Shown piece after piece: positions 1 through 11,495 of a DNA stretch of 64,000 bases (its first letter is position 1; every line of letters begins with the position of its first letter). The stretch covers positions 2,006,020 to 2,070,019 of the forward strand of contig JAGGNK010007559.1 of the NCBI GenBank assembly GCA_017590115.1, read 5' to 3'. The notes below the pieces were generated by a model that was given only the letters and a program-made list of their open reading frames with translations, searched no databases and was not told the DNA's origin. The translations under genes were made by a program, and so were the position numbers. Source of the stretch: Montifringilla adamsi. Lineage: Eukaryota; Chordata; Aves; Passeriformes; Passeridae.

Positions 1-2545
1 GCTCCCAGTTCCCCTGCAGACCTCTATGAGCTCTGCTTGCCGGGGCAGGCACGCAATTTGTGCGGGGTTTGCATTTTTCACTTCTCTGAGCTTTCCTTTG
101 AACGTTCCTTGCCCTGATCCATCCTCTGACAGTCGTGTCCTTTGGCTTAGCTGGTGGCATTCACCCCTGACACCTCCTTGTCAGAGAGGCTTGCTCCTCC
201 TGGGATGGTTTGCTGACAATTCCCTGCATTGTTGTTTTATTGAAGTGTCCAGGAATCTGATTTTTACAAAGATAAGAGATCACCTGGCTGGAACTTGGAG
301 AGAAGTAACAAAAAAATGTTGTTCGGCATCAAAGAGAGTGATCAGAGAGAGAGCAGGAGAATTTATGGCAATGCCAGAGATTTTCCAGAGAACTTTAACC
401 ATGGAAAGTTTATGGCTGGATGATCCCTGGAGATCCAAGAAAATTTGATGTCAATGGGAAGAGCATCTCAGTCTGCAGCCAGGGGTTTTATCTAAAATAC
501 ACCTGCAGCCCAAAAGATAAAATCACATCATAAAAAAATCCCCCACACACTTCAGACTAAATTAAATAAATGTCATCAGTGGAACTGTGTGACCAGTACA
601 GCGTGATGTGGCAAGAGTGATTTATATTTCAGTCTCTGAAAAAAAGTTTGAAAGGGATTTTATATCCTGGCTGGAAGTTACTCCAGGGATCAAATCCAGT
701 GCCAACCTCTCTGTGAATTACAGAGTTGAGGGACAAACACAAACCTGACTCTTTCAGGGGTTCTTTTCTGTCAATCTGCTTTGATATGAACAGATCAGGA
801 AGGAGAGATTTCCTGCTTTAACATCTCACAGTGGGGTGAGGTGCAGGGAGAAACACTCCATTTTTTACAAGGACTGTTCAGTAATTTCAGTGTTTGGCTG
901 CTTGGTGTCTGTGAGGATCTAAAGGTCTGGCTTTGATTGTTGGGATTTTGAAGATTGAAGAGAAAGGGATGGAAAAGCCCAGCCTGGGGAGGAAGAGATG
1001 AGATGAGAGAGCACCATGAGGCAGGATTTCCATACCTGGGCTGGAATATGGGCAGGAAAAGCCTTGGAATTTGAGGTGGTGAATCCAGGGATTGTCTGCT
1101 GGATCTGCCAAACTCCTCGAGCTGCTCTGGAGAGTGAAAGCTCTGAGCAGAGAGCACACAGGAGCAGTTTTTTGGGAATTTTGATGGCACTATGAGCATA
1201 CAGCTATTTGTGTTTATAGCATTGCAGTTCTTCTGTGTTCATTTTGGGGTTTAGGTTGTTTAATAAGTGCCAAAAAGAAGAATTTGAAACACAAATATAA
1301 AGCAAAGACACAAGTTTAAAACACGAGGATAAAGCCTCAGAAAGAGAAGAGCTGTGGGCAGGGGAACAGTGCCAAGGAATTAATGCAGGAATATATTGGT
1401 GAGCTGAAGAGACAGTGGGATGCAGGGTTCCTGTCACCCAGCTTGCCCTTCTACCTTCTTTTCTGAGCTTCATATATGCAGATTAAAGAGTTCTCTGCCG
1501 TCATCTGGTGCTCGTGCAGGAGGCCACAAGTCTGTGACAATTAAACAGGAACATTTAATGCAATTCCGATCCCTGACAGCTCCTTAATGCTGCTTATCCT
1601 GCCTTTCCTTTCAAGCTTTAGTCATCCTAGATTTCCTTCCAAATGTGAATGAGGTGGCTTAAATCAAAGTGTAAATTATGCTTCCAGTTATTATGTGCTT
1701 GCTAATCAGGATGGAAATGAAAAGTTGGTTGTCAAGCAGAGCTCTTTCCCACAATATCCAGGAAAGTATCAGGATTAGGCAATTTAAGAACAAAAGGAAA
1801 CCGGATTGCACCTTGAGGAAGAAAGAAATAACCTGCTAGGCAGGAAGAATGGAGGAACGGGGATTTTTGCCAAATATGCTTTAAAAAAAATAAATATACG
1901 AATAATTAAGAGGGCCTGCGAGTGAAGCTGGTGAGGACAGAGCTGTGATGCTTCCTGTTAGTAAATACAAAGAATGGCTCTAATAGGGCTCCAGGGGAAT
2001 GCCACAGCTTGGGAATAGCCTTGGGAAGAAAGACAAACACACAGAGGATGCAAAAACAGTGTGAGAAGTGATTCATGGGGGCTCCATGCCATTCCTGATT
2101 GTTCAGGCTTCATTGTAGGAAAGCCTTGCTGGAGGTGAACAAAGCCTGTTGATTCCCCAGCCCAGAAACAGCCCAGGCTGGGGAACACCTGTGGGGAGAG
2201 CAAGGCTTTCCCTGGATTTCTGCTCCGGGCAGATAATGCTGGGTGTAAATGTTCCAGAAGTGTTCACAGGCTGAACGTGGGGGAAGCTCCAGCCATGGGA
2301 TTAAGGGACAAAAGTCAGGGAAGGGCCAGTCCAGGGCAGGCTTGGCTGGAATTCTGCTCCTGCAGCCTCGAGCTGTGTTTTATGGATCTCCTAAGCTGCA
2401 GGTGCCAGGAGCTCCCCAGGCCAGATCAAAGCTCACTGCTCCCACCCAGATCAGGGGTTCTAAACTCTCTGCTGCCTTGCAGAGAGGGACAGCTCTGGGT
2501 TTGCAGGAGCAGCTCCCAATCCAGGGCAAAAGCAGAGTGGAGAAA
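1..2545. other. Non-coding stretch, no gene recognised
   Basis: No recognisable coding exon, RNA gene or transposon. Open frames here (for example 26-448 on + and 795-1199 on -) are short, low in complexity and overlap one another on opposite strands. About 1490-1830 is the one part that stands out: AT-rich, free of repeats and with several homeodomain-like cores (CTAATCA, ATTAAA), so it could be a conserved non-coding element. That last point is inference only. Confidence 0.55.
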
Positions 2546-3292
2546 TGTGGGAAATGGATTTGTAAGGAATTCTCAAAACCTGACAGAAAGCTCACACAGT
2601 CTTGTACATCTGTATACAAACTCTGAGATAAGGTGTGCTGGCTTAGGAAAGCCATGGAATAGAGATGACATTGTTGAGAGAGAGATTGGACCAGAAACAA
2701 GTTTCAACAAATTTCAAAATATGGCCTTGCAAAAACACCAGATATTGTAGAAATTACAACTGTGAAAGATGCATTGTAGCAGGAGCACATGGGGGAAAAA
2801 TATAGGTGATTGGTGTTAAATATGGGTTAAAATACAGGTAAAAATATAGGTGACTGGTGTTAAATATAGGTAAAAATATAGGTGATTGGTGTTAAATATA
2901 GGTTAAAATATAGCTGAAAATATAGGTGAAAATATAGGTGATTGGTGTAAATATAGGTGGTTGGTGTTAAATATGGGTAAAAATATAGGTGATTGGTGTT
3001 AAATATAGGTTAAAATATAGGTGATTGGTGTTAAATATAGGTTAAAATATAGCTGAAAATATGGGTGATTGGTATTAAAATATAGGTAAAAATATAGGTG
3101 GTTGGTGTTAGAAGTAATAGCAGCATTGTGTGGCAAAAGCTAATAGGCTGAAAAACATTTATAAGGTATAGTAACCAGGAAATTGGTTGGCTTCTGGAAT
3201 GACGTTGAGTTTTACATCTCTTGTGTCTCACTTCGTCAAGACTGATAATGGAATAAAATCTTTTTAAAAGCCTCTCAGTTGCCCTGTCTCTG
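2546..3292 (+). mobile_element. ERV LTR (family A) expanded by an internal minisatellite
   Basis: Begins TGTGGGAAATGGATTTGTA and aligns over most of its length with the LTR at 57813-58261. Shared blocks include the start, the GAAACAAGTTTCAA block, GATGCATTGTAG, AAAAGCTAATAGGC-like and AATAAAA polyadenylation-signal blocks, and the CTTCTCAG/CCTCTCAG end. The AATAAAA near the right end gives + orientation. The 3' border is approximate and I see no target-site duplication. The element is about 300 bp longer than its sister because of the array at 2797-3112. No internal retroviral genes are attached, so it is a solo LTR or fragment. Confidence 0.8.
2797..3112 (+). repeat. Minisatellite inside LTR A
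   Basis: Array of blocks built from AAATATAGGT plus GATTGGTGTT, giving irregular units of about 11 to 43 bp with small variants (TATGGGT, TATAGCTG, GGTTGGTG). The sister LTR at 57813 has only one diverged version of this block (near 58050-58075), so the array grew by local duplication inside this copy. Confidence 0.9.
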
Positions 3293-4670
3293 TAAAAGCT
3301 GGGAAAACCAGCAGAGAGTGGCCTTAGGGTGACCAGGGCTGGGGCTGGGCTGGGTGCTGCCTTTGGAGCTGCTCTGGGTTCTGCCCCTTCTGAGTCCCTG
3401 GATTTGTGCTCCTCAGCCAGTTCAGCCCCACCTACTCTGAATTTGCATTGTCTGTAATGGGTAACAAACACCACAGAATTAATTTCTGCAACAGCATGGA
3501 TTTTCTCAAGGAGGTATCAGGAAAATCGGTCTTGGTGGAGTTCATGACAGAAAAAAGAGTGTGAGCTACAAACCAGAACGTGCTCACTGCTTGTGCACAA
3601 GGGAAAACAGAATGTTCTTGTGATCATCAGCTGAGATTTTGATCATTAACCTCCATAACAACTTCAAATTTCTTTTACAGATAGATCTTCCCTTCTTTTC
3701 TACCTGTGTTGAGAATTAACTCCTACCAGCTGCCTGGCAGGAAAAGCCAGCCAGATTTATCACTCTGCTGACAAATCTGAGATTAAAGCTTTCATATTTA
3801 CTCACCTTGAGCATAAATAAATATCCAGCTAGAGTTCCAGGCTGTAGTTTGGAGCTCTCAGTGGAAGTTTGTGTTTGCTCTCAGGTAATGGCATGTTTAG
3901 GGAAGCAGAGGACCTGTCTTGGCAAGGAATCCATAAGGAAAGACACAGGCCAAGAGCTGAGGAAACGTTCACAGGGTGGGAGGGAAGGGATTCAGGATTG
4001 CCCCCAGAGAACAATCTCCTCTGCTTTGTCTGCTCTGATTACCCCGATCCAACTCATGAAGTTCCTACTCTTCCTCCTGGGGAAAATCTCTGGTTTTATG
4101 TTCCCCATGGCTGGGGCTTTGAACTGAGGAGTGAGGAATGTTCATCGCTCACATTTTATTGGTGTTTTCTGCCCTTCCAACATTTCCATGGAAAAGCAAA
4201 ACCCTGGGAAGCTGCTGGCAGGAATGATGCCATGGGGACACATGTGCATTTATAAAACACATAGGAACCCTCATGGCTTGGATTCACTTCTCTGCCCAGC
4301 CCCTCTAGATGAAGTTGTTGCTCTTGCCTGGAGATTTTAAAATCAAATTAAGGCAACCAAACAAAAAATCCAACTCAAACAAAGCCTGATTCCCACCTGC
4401 CCCATTTTTACACTTAATTCCCAGCTTGGCCAAGCTTCTGAAGTTTGCTAGGAAATGCAGCGGGTCAGAAAATGGGCCTCTCTCACCCCTAGCTTCCATT
4501 TTCATTCCTCAGTTTTAATAACTGATGGAAAAATCTGTGGGTAGACCCACGAAGGGGATTCAAGGACCAGTTCTCCCCATCTTCCCCTGGGTGGGTTCCC
4601 AGAAGGGCCCTTTGACCTACAAATATCCCAATATTGGCAAGCTCAGGGCTCAGTTTGGAGAGATCAGTGA
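3293..4670. other. Non-coding stretch, nothing recognised
   Basis: No gene, RNA or repeat that I can name. The sequence just after LTR A (3300-3470) is GC-richer and open on the - strand for 147 codons (3031-3474), but that frame starts inside the LTR and matches no family I know. Confidence 0.5.
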
Positions 4671-5018
4671 CATCTGTCTCTCTGGGAAATCCCATTTGTA
4701 GTGCAGCCTCCCCTGATCCTGCTGGGACAGCTTTGGGAGCAGCTCAGGAGCTCAGAAGGAGCAGGAATGTCACATCCCTGGAGGGTCCCCTCCTCAGCTG
4801 GGGCTGCAGCAATCCAAAGAAACCCTCTGACCACCTTCATTTGCAGGATGGTCCCTTCCCAGTGTCGCCTTGGTGTCTTGGCACTGGGATCACCCTGGGA
4901 GAAGCTGGGAAGGCTCATATTGCAGGGGAGGATTGCTCTTCTCTCAGCCTTTTCCTCCAAAGCCAGGGTGGTGGCCCAGGTGGAACTCACAGTGTCCCTC
5001 CAAACCCCCAGGGGTGAC
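4671..5018 (-). repeat. R1 repeat, copy A
   Basis: About 348 bp that recur in inverted orientation at 9662-10008 with only a few differences. GC-rich and open in several frames on both strands, including about 114 codons on the - strand that stay open in both copies. I do not recognise the protein. Copy A lies 15 bp left of LTR B. It may be an internal fragment of an ERV or another low-copy retroelement; this is inference. Confidence 0.8.
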
Positions 5019-5033
5019 CCCAAAGTGTCCCAG

Positions 5034-5492
5034 TGATGCCTCAGGTTTTGGCTTTTCTATGTTTCAGGTTCTGTGCTGCTTTAGTGTGTGGGTCTGGGTT
5101 CACATCAGGGGATGGTGAGCTCTCTGCACAGAGCAGGGAGACAAAACAATTCCTGCTCCAGCTGGGCACCAAGGACAAATGATCCAAATCTCAGCCCAAG
5201 AGCACAAACCCCGTGGGCTGCAGAGAGAAAAACAAGCAGGATGGGAGTGCAGGGGCTGAGCTGGAATTGGACACTGAACTGCAATGTGCACATGGAGCAG
5301 AGCTGATCCCAGGGAGAGACCCCGTGAGCGCTCGTGCATTTTGGGACCATTTGGGTTCATCTTGGGTGCAGCCCTGGCTGGGCTCTTGTGCTGCCCAAGG
5401 TGGATCCATGGAGGAGATCCTTTGAATAAATCCCTGCTTTATTCTCTAACTCTGTCCAGCCTCTGTTCCAGCTCAGCCTTCCCAAGGCATCA
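5034..5492 (+). mobile_element. ERV LTR (family B), full-length copy 1
   Basis: 459 bp with inverted termini TGATGCCT and AGGCATCA. A polyadenylation signal AATAAA lies near 5425-5430, 62-67 bp from the right end, giving + orientation. Roughly 94% similar by eye to the LTR at 44950-45406 and matched by a scrap at 31840-31895. No simple 4-6 bp target duplication is visible: the left flank ends CCCAG and the right flank starts CTGGCACC, which could be the start of a primer-binding site. Confidence 0.88.
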
Positions 5493-5507
5493 CTGGCACC
5501 TCTGGCT

Positions 5508-5546
5508 CTCCCTCCAAACCCCAGGGGTGAACCCAAGATGCCCCAG
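5508..5546 (+). repeat. Copy of the sequence left of LTR B
   Basis: The 39 bp beginning CCCTCCAAACCCCAGGGG closely match 4996-5033 on the other side of LTR B, and their first part is also the end of R1 at 9662-9685 (opposite strand). The LTR therefore sits between two imperfect copies of the R1 end. Confidence 0.7.
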
Positions 5547-6368
5547 CACCTCTGGCTCCTTCCCAATGGGTTGCAGTCACTGGTTTGGCTGATTTCTGTT
5601 GTTGCAGTTTCTCTCTTGCTGGGCAGCTGAATTAAAGCAAATCTATTAAATATCGTGCTCCCTACAATGTAACAAATCAGGGCATGCCTTCCTGGTTTTG
5701 GGGAAAATAATGGATGCTCACAAGTGAGATCCACTCAATCCAAGCTTCTCTCTCCCTGTTTGGCACGAGGACAATGTGGAACTGGAGACTTTTTGTTGTG
5801 GCTGAGCAGTTTCTCTCTGCTTGGACACTAAAAAACAACTTTGCTGCTTGTTTTTAAAATATTTAGTCCTGCCAAAGCTTTTATTTCTCTTCCCCAGAGT
5901 CTCCTCTGACCCCTCTAATTCCTTTCTGTGCTCCCACTATTATGAGTGATGTGTTATTATCTTCTCTTGCCTTCCATGTGCTGTCCTCAGGCCAGGAACC
6001 CTCCCCAGGGCTCGGGGCTGCCAGGGCTGACCCCACACAATTAACTCAGCCCCGAGCTCTGCAGGGCAGCTCTGCTTTGGAGAAGACAAGAATGATAAAT
6101 ACTCCCAAAAAGAAAATCACAATTAGGGCAGGCAGTGAGCAGGAAAAGCAGCATTGATCAGCTCTCTGATTTACAGAAAAGGCTTGGTTGTGTGTCAACA
6201 TGAGTTGATAATCAAAATTTTAGGCTGGCATTTCAGTTTTTCATTAAAAAAACCCCCAACCAAACAACAACTGAAGCCACCACCCCAAAAAATAAAAAAT
6301 CAAATTCCAGTAGCTTTCTTGCCCAAGATCATTTCCCAGGTGTCCAGTATTGGGGTTTTCTGGGGGCT
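5547..6368. other. Non-coding stretch, nothing recognised
   Basis: No gene or named repeat seen. Contains short A-rich and CCAAC-rich runs near 6245-6300. Confidence 0.5.
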
Positions 6369-6812
6369 GTGACTCTCCAGGTTTTGTAGATAAAGCAGAA
6401 TTCTCTTTTGGGTGGAACAGATTTTAGGAAAATGCCCTTTCATAAAAATTTCCAGCATGGAATTTCTCCTTAAAATGAGAAAAAGGGCAGGGCCCCAACC
6501 TGAGGTGGCTGCAGTTTTATTTGGGATGCAGAGCAAGGCAGAAGGAACAGTTATGGGTTATCTGTATTTCAGGTGATTTCCTCAGCTCCCAGCTTGCTGT
6601 GGCTCTCCAGGCTCTGGCACACAAGGCAGAATTCTCTTTTGGGGAACAGCTTTTAGGAAAATGACATTTGATAAAAATTACCAGTGTGGAATTTCTCCTT
6701 AAAACTAGGAAGAGGGCAAGCCCATAATCTGTGTGGCTGCAGCTTTATGTGGGATACAGAGGAAAGAGCTGTGGATTATCCTGAATTTCAGGTGATTTCC
6801 GCAACTCCCAGA
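6369..6812 (+). repeat. Diverged tandem duplication, two units of about 220 bp
   Basis: Unit 1 (6369-6597) and unit 2 (6598-6812) share the same order of blocks: CTCTCCAGG, GCAGAATTCTCTTTTGG, TTTTAGGAAAATG, GGAATTTCTCCTTAAAA, GTGGCTGCAG, TTTCAGGTGATTTCC, CTCCCAG. Between blocks they differ by substitutions and small indels, so the duplication is old. Confidence 0.85.
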
Positions 6813-8107
6813 GCTGTTCCTGAGTCTCTGCTTTGCCCTCTGCACTCGCAGACATCCCCTCTGCTCTTTAATTTGATTTTATTGCACACAATAAAATGCA
6901 AAGTCTGACAAAGTTTCGTGGCAGAGGAAAAGCATTTCCTGGACAAAACTAAAAATTCAAGGAAAGCAAAACCCATTTGTTGTTGAGTGGGTGTGCCAGG
7001 CACCAGGTGATGCAAATTTGGGGGCAGTCGAGGTGAAGAGAAGAGTTCATCCCATCCATGGTTCAGGTTTGGAGGTTCCTTGTGCAGCTTGGTTGAAAGC
7101 AGAGGTTGCTTCCTTCAGCTCAGGCCCTAAATCAGTGGGGAAAACACTGAAACTCGGACAGAACAATGAAATCCAGCATTTCTGCCTGAAACAAACCCAA
7201 GGCATCCTCACCTTGGCTGTGTCCATCTTTCCACTTGGACTTTTTGTTCCTTTGTAGCCACGGTGTGAACTCTGGGCTGGGAGAATGGGGTATTTTGAAC
7301 AGGAGCTGTTGCTGTGCTGCCTAAAAGGAGCTGTCCAAGAATAGCCTGCTCCCCAAAATACGAGTTGTCTTCAAGTTCCAGCCCTAGAAAAGCTCTTTTG
7401 CCTGTGGAGCACATGCCAGATGGAAAGTGCCCCTCTGATTTCCTCCAAACACGCCTGCAGCTGTTCCTGCTTCCCCTTTTTTTTTTCCCCTAATGAAATT
7501 TTTAGACCTCACCTGTTGACAGAGGCATTATAGGGTTGGGATTTGTGTACATGTGAGGGTTTGTTTTTATTTTCATCCCTTGTTCTCCTAAAGGAAAATG
7601 ACTTGAGATGTTTTGGAGCGATGACAGGAGGGCAGGAGCTGTGAAAATACCTTTTGAGGGTGGGAAATCTCAAATTGTGCCCACAATCCAGTGACTGGCT
7701 GGAAAGAGGCTTTGTTTAGAGCTGCTTTTATTTGGGGAGACAGAAGCTGGAAAGTGCCCAGGTCTTAGGGGGAATACCAAGCATTGAGGCTGGACAGAAA
7801 TAGATCCCCAGCTTAGGGCACAGGGAAACAAATGGAGCCCAAGTGCTGACCCAGATCCAAGTTATTAAGGGTAAATACATATTGACAAGATCGGGGATTA
7901 GGTAGAGGTGCTTACGCAGGGCAGGAGCTGTCTGCACTCTGTGCCAAGCAAAGTTGAGGCTGCAACCCAGGGCTGCCTCAGAGCAGCTGAGTTTTCATTA
8001 AAAAGAATGAAAAAAAATCCAAAGAAAGCTCAAAAGAAAAAAAATATTCTACCTTTTTTTCCCAGCAGGTGAAATTGATGCAGCAAAACCTGGTGATAAA
8101 GCTGGGT
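6813..8107. other. Non-coding stretch, nothing recognised
   Basis: No gene, LTR or CR1 seen. Holds a short poly-T at about 7479-7487 and A-rich sequence at 7995-8045 leading into the TA-rich tract. Confidence 0.5.
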
Positions 8108-8648
8108 TAATTATTATTCATATATATATATATGTTGTTATTATTATTGTATATTTTATTATATTGCATCCATATTGCACATATATAAGTACTATATATA
8201 CAATATGATAAAATATGTATGTAAAATATATATTAATATATTTTAATAAATAAATGTATTAATATATATAAATATAGATGTATTAATTATATTTATATTA
8301 ATCATATATAGTATATAATATTTATTAATGCATACTAATATACATTATATATTAGTATATGTTATTTATATTATTTATATATTATATTTATACAACTATA
8401 TTAATATATATTAATGTATATTGATATTTAATTTTTATATGTATGATATATAAATATATAGGTGTTATGTAACTTTATATGTAGTATTATAGCATATATA
8501 TGTATATATACTATAAATATTATATTGTATATTATATTATTTATATTTTATTATATAATGTATATATATACTATATATATTATTTATATTTTATTATTTG
8601 TTATTACTATTATTAGTATAATTATTTTTATTTAATTTTTTTTTTTAA
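8108..8648. repeat. TA-rich low-complexity tract
   Basis: About 540 bp almost wholly made of A and T, with many TATATA, TTATTA and ATATTTAT runs. Unit length is not constant. Such DNA melts easily and can fold on itself. No coding content. Confidence 0.95.
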
Positions 8649-9393
8649 TCCTCCCAACTCGAAAGGGCTCAAATCCAAGCTCACACACACCAAGAGGATC
8701 ACCGAGCCTGGCTCTGTGCTCACAACCCTTCCAAATGATTTTCAAACCAGCCAGGCTGGGCTGGGGGGTGCCAGCCGGGCTGTGCCACGTCAGGGGTGGC
8801 TTGTGGTCATGTCCCAGCCCCGTGTGTCCCCTGCAGCCCTGGGCTCACCTTGAGCTGCCCCTCCAGGGCCACTCCCAGCCCTGTCTGCACCGGGGCTTAG
8901 CAGAGCCTTCGTGTCTGGTGATGCTCTTAAGGGTGACCCAGGAGAGGGGGAAGCAGAGGCTCCTCAAACAGGGGTTGAAGGAGGACAGAAGATTTTCATT
9001 AGTGGCTTTAAATCCCTGAGAGCTGCGTGAATGGGGTGATGAAAAAATCAGGGGTTAAGGAAGCAGGTGGAAAATGATTCTCAGGGGAAAAGGCAATTGT
9101 GGCTGAGCTGATCTGTCCCCTCTCCTGGCTGACAGCTCTGCCTGAATGCTTTTAGGAGAAAATATTCCTGCTCAGCTGCTCCTTGGGGCACTTTGTTTTC
9201 ATTTTAGTGGTTGCACAGGTAAAAGGTGTGGAAGAGGTTTTACAGCCATTTCTGTGAGCCAGAGAGGAGTTTGATAAGAGGATCCATGTTTACCCCTGGA
9301 AGAATTTCCTACCAAGGTCGTTGACACAGAAACCAAGAAAGAAAGGAGGAGAAATAAGAGAAACCTGCACCTGCCTGTTCCAATGAGCACTTT
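8649..9393. other. Non-coding stretch, GC-richer start
   Basis: 8735-8935 is GC-rich with CCAGCC/GGCTGG repeats of sense. A 94-codon open frame here (8735-9019, +) resembles nothing I know. No other feature seen. Confidence 0.45.
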
Positions 9394-9540
9394 GTCTCTG
9401 GTGACCTATGAGCAAAGTGTAAACTTATGAGTTTTGTAAGAATGCATAAAAAGCATGCATGCTAGAATAAAAACAGGTCTGAAGCCTTCTGAAAATGGAG
9501 TGTGTTGCTTTGTGTTGTGACCATCTCAACCATGAAAAAA
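9394..9540 (+). mobile_element. ERV LTR 3' end (R-U5-like fragment)
   Basis: Shows the sequence order of a songbird LTR tail: a GCATAAAAAGCATGC block, GAATAAAAACAGGTCTGAAG with a polyadenylation signal, then a GTGTTGCTTTGTGTTGTGACC U5-like stretch (split by me around 9500-9522). Family recognition is from memory, and the 5' part and both borders are not clear. Confidence 0.5.
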
Positions 9541-9661
9541 AGCACATCCCAGCTGGAAAATGAGGAGTGCATTCATTGGGATATCAGCACAGACAGCAAC
9601 AGCAGCCTGATTCCAGCTGTCACACCAACAACGATTTCCCTGCACAAACCAGAGGTGGGGG

Positions 9662-10008
9662 ATTCACCCCTGGGGGTTTGGAGGGACACTGTGAGTTCCA
9701 CCTGGGCCACCACCCTGGCTTTGGAGGAAAAGGCTGAGAGAAGAGCAATCCTCCCCTGCAATATGAGCCTTCCCAGCTTCTCCCAGGGTGATCCCAGTGC
9801 CAAGACACCAAGGCGACACTGGGAAGGGACCATCCTGCAAATGAAGGTGGTCAGAGGGTTTCTTTGGATTGCTGCAGCCCCAGCTGAGGAGGGGACCCTC
9901 CAGGGATGTGACATTCCTGCTCCTTCTGAGCTCCTGAGCTGCTCCCAAAGCTGTCCCAGCAGGATCAGGGGAGGCTACACTACAAATGGGATTTCCCAGA
10001 GAGGCAGG
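9662..10008 (+). repeat. R1 repeat, copy B (inverted relative to copy A)
   Basis: Reverse complement of 4671-5018, nearly identical. The match begins at the CACCCCTGGGGG end and stops just after CAGAGAGGCAG. The copies are about 4.6 kb apart. Copy B follows the LTR tail at 9394-9540 by 120 bp, whereas copy A precedes LTR B, so both copies lie beside LTR material. Confidence 0.85.
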
Positions 10009-10555
10009 TATTATTTTCCCAGGTCCAGCCCCATTGTCTGAGATGAGGAAGGCTCAGTTCTTGCCCTGCTGGATTAGCTGACAATGCCCTGGGTCAAGAA
10101 GCACGTTGGCTCACAGAAAGCCTGCTGACATTGTTGGGGCTATATTTAAGGCTGGTTAAATGCTTAAGGGTGCAGACAGATCCTCGGGTGCTCCTGAAAA
10201 TCCCATTCTCAGAACTGGTGTACAAAAATCTCAAGGTTTTATTGCCTGCTGGGTCTGGGAAAAAGGAAAGCATGAGGAAAAGCTTTTCACCTTGGGAAGG
10301 GTCTGTTCCACTTTCTACAAACACACAGCAAAGATTGTTTGTTCTGGAGCAGCAGCAGAGCATTCAAGCAAAGTGAAAAATCTTCTTTCACGCCCAAGTA
10401 ATGCTTCATTTGTGCTTTAGTATTTTTTAACAGAGAGATTTTGTTTTGATAATATTGAAATAAAAATCAGAACTTTTCTGAAGGGAACAATTGGCTAGAA
10501 TTGAATTTCAATCATTGTTTATTGTGGTACTACACTTTTTTTTTTTTAACCTGGA
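10009..10555. other. Non-coding stretch, nothing recognised
   Basis: No gene or named repeat seen. It ends in a short poly-T (10537-10548) that abuts the CR1 end. Confidence 0.5.
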
Positions 10556-10725
10556 TAATCACAGAACAGTTTGGAATGCAAAGGACCCTAAAGCTCATCC
10601 CATCCCACCCCTGCCATGGCAGGGACACCTCCCACTGTCCCAGGATGCTCCCAGCCCTGTCCAGCCTGGCCTTGGGCACTGCCAGGGATGGAGCAGCCCC
10701 AATTTGCTGAAGCCCAGGACCCCCA
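10556..10725 (-). mobile_element. CR1 LINE, 3' fragment
   Basis: Reads on + as the reverse complement of the CR1 3' end: ATCACAGAACAGTTTGGAAT, then GGACCCTAAAGCTCATCCCA, CCATGGCAGGGACACC, CCAGCCTGGCCTTGGGCAC. The 5' part is missing, as is usual for CR1. No coding sequence remains. Confidence 0.92.
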
Positions 10726-11344
10726 GGTGATTTCTGGGTCATGTTGACCTTTTTATCAACCAACACCCCAAATCTCTCTCCTTGGGGTCGCTCTCATCCC
10801 AATTCCCAAAGCTGAATTTGTAGCAGCAATCCAGTGGTAACACAGCTCCTCCTCAAGGTTTCCTCCGTTGCTCTTTCCTTGATTTTCCTCTTTATTCCCA
10901 AATCTCCTGCAGAATTTGGCCCAGTGACTTGCAAGCTGTTAGGACTTTAAATTGCTGATAGACACAGCTTGGGGGCGTTTGAAATGGGATTCCTGAGCTG
11001 TCCCCTAAAGTTTGGGAGTCTCTGTGTGCCCAGGGATGGTTTGGACCCAGAGCTATTTTCATTCCCACAAACAGAGGGGATTTTCCCAGCAGAGTGAGCA
11101 GGAAATCTTTGCTGCAGTTTACCTTGAACAGACAAAGGGGAAATCACCAACAACCCCCAGCTCCTGCTCCTCCAGCACCCAGCCCTGCCAGGAGCTGCTG
11201 GGGATCAGAACAAACAGAGCTCTGCTCCATTGTTCCATCATTTTCTATAGCCCTGGCTGGTCTAAAAATTATTTAGAAAGCCCAGAGCCAGGCTTTGTGT
11301 TCCTCTTTGTGTGTGTGAGCTCAAACTTGACCCCATTCAAGTTG
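10726..11344. other. Non-coding stretch, nothing recognised
   Basis: No gene or named repeat seen. The frame 11012-11371 (+) runs into the A-rich tract and is not convincing. Confidence 0.5.
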
Positions 11345-11495
11345 GAAAGATTTTTTTTTAAATTAAATTAAAACTTAAAAATAAATAAAAAAAAGAAAAA
11401 TTAAAAAGAAAAATAAAATAAAAATAAAAATTAATAATAATGGTGATAATGATGATGATGATGATAATAATAATAATAATAATAATAATAATAGC
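11345..11495 (+). repeat. A-rich tract followed by ATG/AAT microsatellite
   Basis: About 90 bp of AAATAAAA-type sequence, then (GATGAT) units at 11448-11464 that turn into (AAT)n up to about 11493. Open frames across it (poly-Ile, poly-Tyr) are artefacts of the repeat. Confidence 0.95.

Noticed and set aside
2797..3112. Possible tRNA or structured RNA in the regular array
   Set aside because: No tRNA A/B box or cloverleaf. It is a tandem repeat within an LTR.
4664..10041. Conserved 114-codon frame shared by both R1 copies as a possible gene
   Set aside because: The copies are too similar for an open frame to show selection, other frames in R1 are open too, and the predicted protein resembles no family I know.
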